NCBI GenBank assembly: GCA_029257065.1
Contig: JARIDA010000100.1
Location: forward strand, 1-34,268
DNA length: 34,268 bases
Direction: 5' to 3'
DNA from: Tissierellaceae bacterium
Lineage (GTDB): Bacteria > Bacillota > Clostridia > Tissierellales > Tissierellaceae
The notes under the pieces were generated by a model that was given only the letters and a program-made list of their open reading frames with translations, searched no databases and was not told where the DNA came from. A program made the translations under genes and the position numbers. This document shows, piece after piece, positions 30,284 through 34,268 of this stretch (position 1 is the stretch's first letter; every line of letters starts with the position of its first letter).

Positions 30284-32074
30284 ATGAAATTATTATTAAC
30301 AACATTAAATTCTAAGTTCGTTCACTCCAATTTAGCCTTAAGATATTTAAAAGGATATTCTAAGGATAAAATTCAGACTGAGCTTAGAGAATATACTATA
30401 AATCAGAATATAGATTATATAGTATCTGAAATATATAAAATAGATCCAGATATAGTAGGATTCTCCACATATATATGGAATTTAGGAGAAACACTGGAGA
30501 TATGTGAAACACTGAAAATTATAAAGCCAGATATAAAAATATTTCTAGGTGGTCCAGAAGTTACATTTGATGGGATAGAAATAATGAGAAATAATAAATT
30601 TATAGATTGGATAATATTTGGAGAAGGTGAAGAAACTTTTGAAGAATTAATTAAAAGTATAATAGAAAAGAAAAATAATTATGAAGAAATATTAGGTCTT
30701 ATATATAGAGATGAGGAAAGAATAGTAAAAAACCAAGCAAGACCTTTAATAGAAGATTTAAATACCATACCATCACCTTATGATGAGGATGTGGATAGAA
30801 AATTAAGAAACAAAATAATATACTATGAAAGTTCAAGAGGTTGTCCTTTTAACTGTAAGTTCTGCCTTTCATCTACTATAAAAGGTGTCAGGTATTTTGA
30901 TATAGACAGAGTTAAAAGAGAATTAGGTCTTTTAATAGATGCACAGGTTAGACAGGTTAAATTTGTAGATAGGACATTTAATGCTAATAAGAAGTACGCA
31001 ATGGAAATAATGAATTTTATAATGGAAAAGGATCCTAAGGATATAAATTTCCATTTTGAAGTTACAGCTCATTTACTTGACGAAGAGATGTTGGATTTCT
31101 TATCAAATGTTAAAGAGGGTTTATTTCAATTTGAAGTTGGAGTACAATCCACAAATCCTAAAACAATAGAAGCAGTTGGAAGAACTACAGATTTTAAAAA
31201 GCTAAGACAGGTTACTAAAGAAATAAAAACATTTAAAAAAATCCATCAACATTTGGATTTAATAGCAGGACTTCCTTATGAAGATTTCAATTCATTTAGA
31301 GAATCCTTTAATGATGTATATGAAATAAGACCAGAAAAGATTCAGCTAGGTTTCTTGAAATTATTAAAAGGTTCAGAATTAAGAGATAGAGAAATTGAAT
31401 ATGGATTTAAATATATAGATAGTCCTCCTTACGAAGTCTTAGAGACTAAACATTTGGATTATAATGGAATTAGAAAGCTAAAAGCAATAGAAGAGATGGT
31501 AGATATTTATTATAATGGGGAGATATTTAAAAATTCTATAGATTTTATAGTAGAGAATCACTATGAGACAGCTTTTGATTTCTTTCACAGTATATCAGAA
31601 TACTGGGAAGAAAAAGGGTATCATAAGGTTTCACATGGTAGAAGGAAAATATATCAAGTTTTAAATGATTTTTATAAATCTAAGGGATTTAAGGGTGAAA
31701 AAATCTTTAATGAAATAATAAAATTGGATTTCATTCAAAATAATAAGGGATTGAGATTGCCTTCAGGAGTAAAAGAATATAAAAATGAAATGAAAAGAAA
31801 TCAGATACATGAACTTTTAAAAGACGAAAGATTATTAACTGGTGAGTTAATAGGGTATAAAGACATTCAGACTAGAGATTTTCTGAAAATAATTCATATA
31901 GAAAGATTTGGAGTTAATGTCTTAGAAATAATAAAAAAAGAATATAAAATAGATGTAGATATGGAGCAGGATGAAAGTTATCTATTAACAGTATATAAGG
32001 ACGGGGTAATAAATAATTTCAAAACAATAGATATTACAGAGATAGTTAATAGACTAATTGATATAGAAAGATAA
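30284..32074 (+). CDS. B12-binding-domain radical SAM protein (DUF4080)
   Basis: A 596-residue cytosolic protein. The N-terminal cobalamin-binding-type Rossmann domain (~1-135) has LLTTLNSKFVHSNLALRYLKG, DPDIVGFSTYIWN and FLGGPEVTFDG. The radical SAM barrel (~165-370) has the CxxxCxxC cluster at Cys187, Cys191 and Cys194 (RGCPFNCKFCLSS), then RQVKFVDRTFNAN. A C-terminal DUF4080 region follows. I see no DxHxxG motif in the N-domain, so tight classical B12 binding is uncertain, as in many members of the class. Relatives include methylthiotransferase-like and methyltransferase enzymes; the substrate is unknown. No peptide substrate gene or partner is recognisable next to it. The following membrane and TPR genes are close enough to be co-transcribed. 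Confidence 0.92.
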   Translation: MKLLLTTLNSKFVHSNLALRYLKGYSKDKIQTELREYTINQNIDYIVSEIYKIDPDIVGFSTYIWNLGETLEICETLKIIKPDIKIFLGGPEVTFDGIEIMRNNKFIDWIIFGEGEETFEELIKSIIEKKNNYEEILGLIYRDEERIVKNQARPLIEDLNTIPSPYDEDVDRKLRNKIIYYESSRGCPFNCKFCLSSTIKGVRYFDIDRVKRELGLLIDAQVRQVKFVDRTFNANKKYAMEIMNFIMEKDPKDINFHFEVTAHLLDEEMLDFLSNVKEGLFQFEVGVQSTNPKTIEAVGRTTDFKKLRQVTKEIKTFKKIHQHLDLIAGLPYEDFNSFRESFNDVYEIRPEKIQLGFLKLLKGSELRDREIEYGFKYIDSPPYEVLETKHLDYNGIRKLKAIEEMVDIYYNGEIFKNSIDFIVENHYETAFDFFHSISEYWEEKGYHKVSHGRRKIYQVLNDFYKSKGFKGEKIFNEIIKLDFIQNNKGLRLPSGVKEYKNEMKRNQIHELLKDERLLTGELIGYKDIQTRDFLKIIHIERFGVNVLEIIKKEYKIDVDMEQDESYLLTVYKDGVINNFKTIDITEIVNRLIDIER

Positions 32075-32109
32075 AATTATTAGTACTCAGTTTAAATGGG
32101 GGTTTTAAA

Positions 32110-32835
32110 GTGACAAATATGGAAGATTTCTTAAATGTAAATAAAGATGCAGTAAATAGAGGCATAAAAAGTTTATCGAAAAATTGGATTATACTATTTG
32201 TGGGAATTGCATATAGTATAATTAACACATTAATATATGGTGTAATCAATACTGTATTCAGAGGGCCACTATCTATAATAGCAGGTTTAATAGGAGCTTT
32301 TTTAAGTGCAGCAATGATTTCTAATTATCTATATCTACTATATAATGTGATAAATAATAATAAAATTACAATAGATGATTTTAAACAAGGATTTACAGCC
32401 TATATATATAAAGTATATGGGGTTATGTTTGTTTTTTATATGGTTAGTTTATTGTTAAGAATTACTGGATTAGGAGGGATTTATCCACTATTAATGGTAT
32501 TAGCAGTTGTCCTATTAAATGCTCTACCAGAGACAATATATCAAAAACACTATGATTCAACCACAAGTATTTCCTATAGTTTTGAGTTTGCCAAGGATAA
32601 TGTTGTAAATTGGTATGTTTCTAATCTGATTATAGGATTATTATTATATCTATTAACTTCAAATTTATTGTTTATGTTTAAATTTACTTCAGGAAACAGT
32701 ATTTTTAGATTTATAAATATAAGTAGTATTGTTATGCAGGCTATAGGATCTATGATTATGATATACAGGGGACATCTGTATAGTATATTAAGTAATAGTA
32801 CTAAAAGAAAAAGAGAGTTCATGAGTAAGTTTTAA
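32110..32835 (+). CDS. Six-helix membrane protein of unknown function
   Basis: A 241-residue protein with a GTG start at 32110, 7 bases after GGGGG; the next ATG (32119) is too far from that site. After a soluble N-terminus (MTNMEDFLNVNKDAVNRGIKSL) about six hydrophobic segments can be seen: WIILFVGIAYSIINTLIYGV, LSIIAGLIGAFLSAAMI, VYGVMFVFYMVSLLL, YPLLMVLAVVLLNAL, LIIGLLLYLLTSNLLFMF and IVMQAIGSMIMIYRG. The ALPETIYQKHYDSTTSISYSF loop between the fourth and fifth segments is the most polar part and might be conserved. No family is recognised. It lies between the radical SAM gene (35 bases) and the TPR gene (13 bases), suggesting one operon. Confidence 0.85.
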   Translation: MTNMEDFLNVNKDAVNRGIKSLSKNWIILFVGIAYSIINTLIYGVINTVFRGPLSIIAGLIGAFLSAAMISNYLYLLYNVINNNKITIDDFKQGFTAYIYKVYGVMFVFYMVSLLLRITGLGGIYPLLMVLAVVLLNALPETIYQKHYDSTTSISYSFEFAKDNVVNWYVSNLIIGLLLYLLTSNLLFMFKFTSGNSIFRFINISSIVMQAIGSMIMIYRGHLYSILSNSTKRKREFMSKF

Positions 32836-32848
32836 TTGGGGTGAAAAT

Positions 32849-33982
32849 ATGAAAAAAGAAATAAATTATATAGATGAATATTTTAAAGGAAAAGCACAGA
32901 AAGTAAATTTTATAGAATTAAAAGACTATAAGCAATTAGGATTAGAAATGGGAGAAGACATACGAATACCACTACCTTTAGTTTCGGATGTATTAGCAGA
33001 TGGAATTAGTAAGGGAAATTTAGAAGAGAAAGTTGATGCGGAGAAAATATTAGATGGAATGATATTTTTAATAGGAACTGATAATGAGTTTGAATTTAAA
33101 GATGATTATATAAAAATATTAAGAGAATATAGTGAAGAAATAGATGATTATATATTCTTTAAAGGAATAAAATATTTGGATCAAGATTTAATGGAAAGGT
33201 CAGAAGTATATTTCAGAGCAATTAGAGAGATGAACCCAGAGCATATATTAGGAAGATTTAATTATGCACTGGCTTTGGAAAGAATAGCTCAAGATATGAT
33301 AAATGATGGAGAAGAAATAAAAGGAATGCAATTCTTAGCTGAATCAACATATGAATTAGAATCTATATTAGATATAGACGAGAAGTATGCATTAGCATAT
33401 TATAAATTAGGATATCATTATAATTTTTCTAATCAATATTTAAAGGCTAAACTAATGTGGGAAAAATATATTAATCTAGATAATGATGATTTAAGAATTC
33501 AAGAGGTAAGAGAACAGATAGATATTATACAGGATAATGTAGATTTGGAAAGTGGATTGACATATCTGTCTTACAATAGACATGAAGAAGCTTTAGAATC
33601 TTTTTTAAAAATATTACCTAGACATTCGGAATGGTGGGAATTGAGATATTTATTAGGTATGACTCATGCAGGTTTAAATAACTCTCAAGCAGCTATAGAT
33701 CAGTACCGATTAGCATTAGAATTAAATTCTGAAATTGAGGATGTATATAATGAATTAGGTATAGAACTATTTAAACAAGGTGATATAGCAGAAGCAATAG
33801 TTATATTTAGTAAGGGTATAGATATTTTAGGGGATAAATATAAACTTTATTTCAATAGAGGTTTAGGATATTTACAGTTAGATAACTATATAAAAGCAAA
33901 GGAAGATATTAATAAAGCTTATGAGTTAAATCCAGTAGATGAAAATGTATTGGAAACTAAGAATCAATTAGAAAATATATAA
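32849..33982 (+). CDS. Tetratricopeptide-repeat protein
   Basis: A 377-residue soluble protein. The first ~110 residues have no repeats and no recognised domain (EINYIDEYFKGKAQKVNFIE...). From ~115 TPR-like units follow: YFRAIREMNPEHILGRFNYALALERIA, a unit with KYALAYYKLGYHYNFSNQYLKAKLMWEKYINL, then HEEALESFLKILPRHSEWWE, LLGMTHAGLNNSQAAIDQYRLALELN, VYNELGIELFKQGDIAEAIVIF and LYFNRGLGYLQLDNYIKAKEDINKAYELNP. TPR arrays bind partner proteins, so it likely assembles a complex. The membrane protein just upstream is the most obvious candidate by position only. RBS GGGGTGAAAAT. No terminator was found after its stop codon. Confidence 0.9.
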   Translation: MKKEINYIDEYFKGKAQKVNFIELKDYKQLGLEMGEDIRIPLPLVSDVLADGISKGNLEEKVDAEKILDGMIFLIGTDNEFEFKDDYIKILREYSEEIDDYIFFKGIKYLDQDLMERSEVYFRAIREMNPEHILGRFNYALALERIAQDMINDGEEIKGMQFLAESTYELESILDIDEKYALAYYKLGYHYNFSNQYLKAKLMWEKYINLDNDDLRIQEVREQIDIIQDNVDLESGLTYLSYNRHEEALESFLKILPRHSEWWELRYLLGMTHAGLNNSQAAIDQYRLALELNSEIEDVYNELGIELFKQGDIAEAIVIFSKGIDILGDKYKLYFNRGLGYLQLDNYIKAKEDINKAYELNPVDENVLETKNQLENI

Positions 33983-34268
33983 GTGATAATTAGCCCTATA
34001 TATAATGTAGGAAAAAAGAAGAATAAAAAAGCATTGAAACAAGCAAAAAATAAAACTGAAAAAGCATTGACTTTTTATTTTTTAAATGTTAATATATAAA
34101 AGGTCAGTGAGAGAGAAATAGAGCAGCAAAAAAGAATTATAAAAAAAGCTCTCATAAATATTTGACAAAGCAAAACAAATATAGTATTATGTTTAAGCAA
34201 GGTTGGATAACAACCGGCAAACAAAACAACTAAATAGGAGTCAAAAAGAATTACAAAATACTTCTTGA
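33983..34268 (+). promoter_or_regulatory. Promoter-rich leader at the window end, possibly of an rRNA operon
   Basis: The last 286 bases hold no ORF. A 12-base direct repeat (34026-34037 and 34059-34070) carries TTGA of two possible -35 boxes. The second, TTGACT (34067-34072), has only a weak -10 (TAATAT, 34090-34095). A better promoter is TTGACA (34162-34167), 17 bp, TATTAT (34185-34190). After it come a GGTTG/CAACC hairpin (around 34201-34216) and, at the edge, TACTTCTTGA, which resembles the boxA-type sequence before Firmicute rRNA genes. Tandem strong promoters plus a boxA-like end suggest rrn, but a protein gene leader is possible. Confidence 0.5.
34162..34190 (+). promoter_or_regulatory. 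Strong sigma-A promoter near the window end
   Basis: TTGACA (34162-34167), exactly 17 bp, TATTAT (34185-34190). This is the best promoter in the terminal leader; its gene lies outside the window. Confidence 0.82.

Noticed and set aside
1-34268. Mobile element, prophage, CRISPR array or defence cluster
   Set aside because: No transposase, integrase, phage gene, regularly spaced repeats or known defence domains were seen; base composition looks even throughout.

Overview
This is an AT-rich (estimated by eye at roughly 30% GC), gene-dense window with strong AGGAGG-type ribosome binding sites, consensus sigma-A promoters (TTGACA, 17 bp, TATAAT), T-box leaders, an L20 leader and U-tailed intrinsic terminators. 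Together with a YtxC-type sporulation-associated protein, DUF4364, a DUF6873/GME-fold protein, KtrAB and MutS2, this points to a low-GC Firmicute of the Clostridia/Tissierellia type, probably a spore former. The genus cannot be fixed from the sequence alone.

Layout. 1-3.8 kb: the 3' end of folC faces a minus-strand DUF4364 regulator across a shared terminator. Then come a 51-residue membrane peptide translationally linked to hpt, a methyltransferase and hslO (Hsp33). 3.9-4.4 kb: a stand-alone two-CBS protein. 4.4-4.9 kb: a tRNA operon (Phe-Gly-Cys) with a consensus promoter, a 17-bp inverted repeat over the -10 box and a partial copy of tRNA-Phe in its leader; the dut promoter appears to be embedded in its terminator. 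5.4-8.5 kb: an operon of a GME-fold protein, ytxC and hisS. 8.5-10.7 kb: T-box-controlled thrS. 10.8-12.2 kb: an unrecognised 489-residue charged protein. 12.25-13.6 kb: L20-leader-controlled infC-rpmI-rplT, with an AUU start on infC. 13.7-16.5 kb: ktrB-ktrA-TrmH methyltransferase. 16.5-20.06 kb: pheST behind a short attenuator-like leader with no T-box. 20.1-26.9 kb: a ZapA domain fused to a very long coiled coil, a U32 peptidase (RlhA-like) and mutS2. 26.9-29.9 kb: T-box-controlled argS and an unknown protein that may be a degenerate ADP-ribosylglycohydrolase relative. 29.9-30.1 kb: a small minus-strand protein. 30.3-34 kb: a B12-binding radical SAM protein (DUF4080), a six-helix membrane protein and a TPR protein. 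The window ends in a promoter-rich leader that may introduce an rRNA operon.

The common theme is translation: four aminoacyl-tRNA synthetases (His, Thr, Phe, Arg), three tRNAs, IF3, L35, L20, an RNA methyltransferase, a probable rRNA hydroxylase and the ribosome-rescue factor MutS2, each under its own class of RNA-level control. The order TrmH-pheS-pheT-zapA-...-mutS2 matches the Bacillus subtilis arrangement, but the cvpA/polX genes expected between zapA and mutS2 are absent and a U32 peptidase is there instead. The most unusual items are the giant ZapA-coiled-coil protein, the partial tRNA-Phe plus inverted repeat in the tRNA operon leader, the terminator/promoter overlap at dut, and the two unrecognised proteins. 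No insertion sequence, prophage or CRISPR array was seen. Nothing in the window is clearly a new multi-gene defence or metabolic system.
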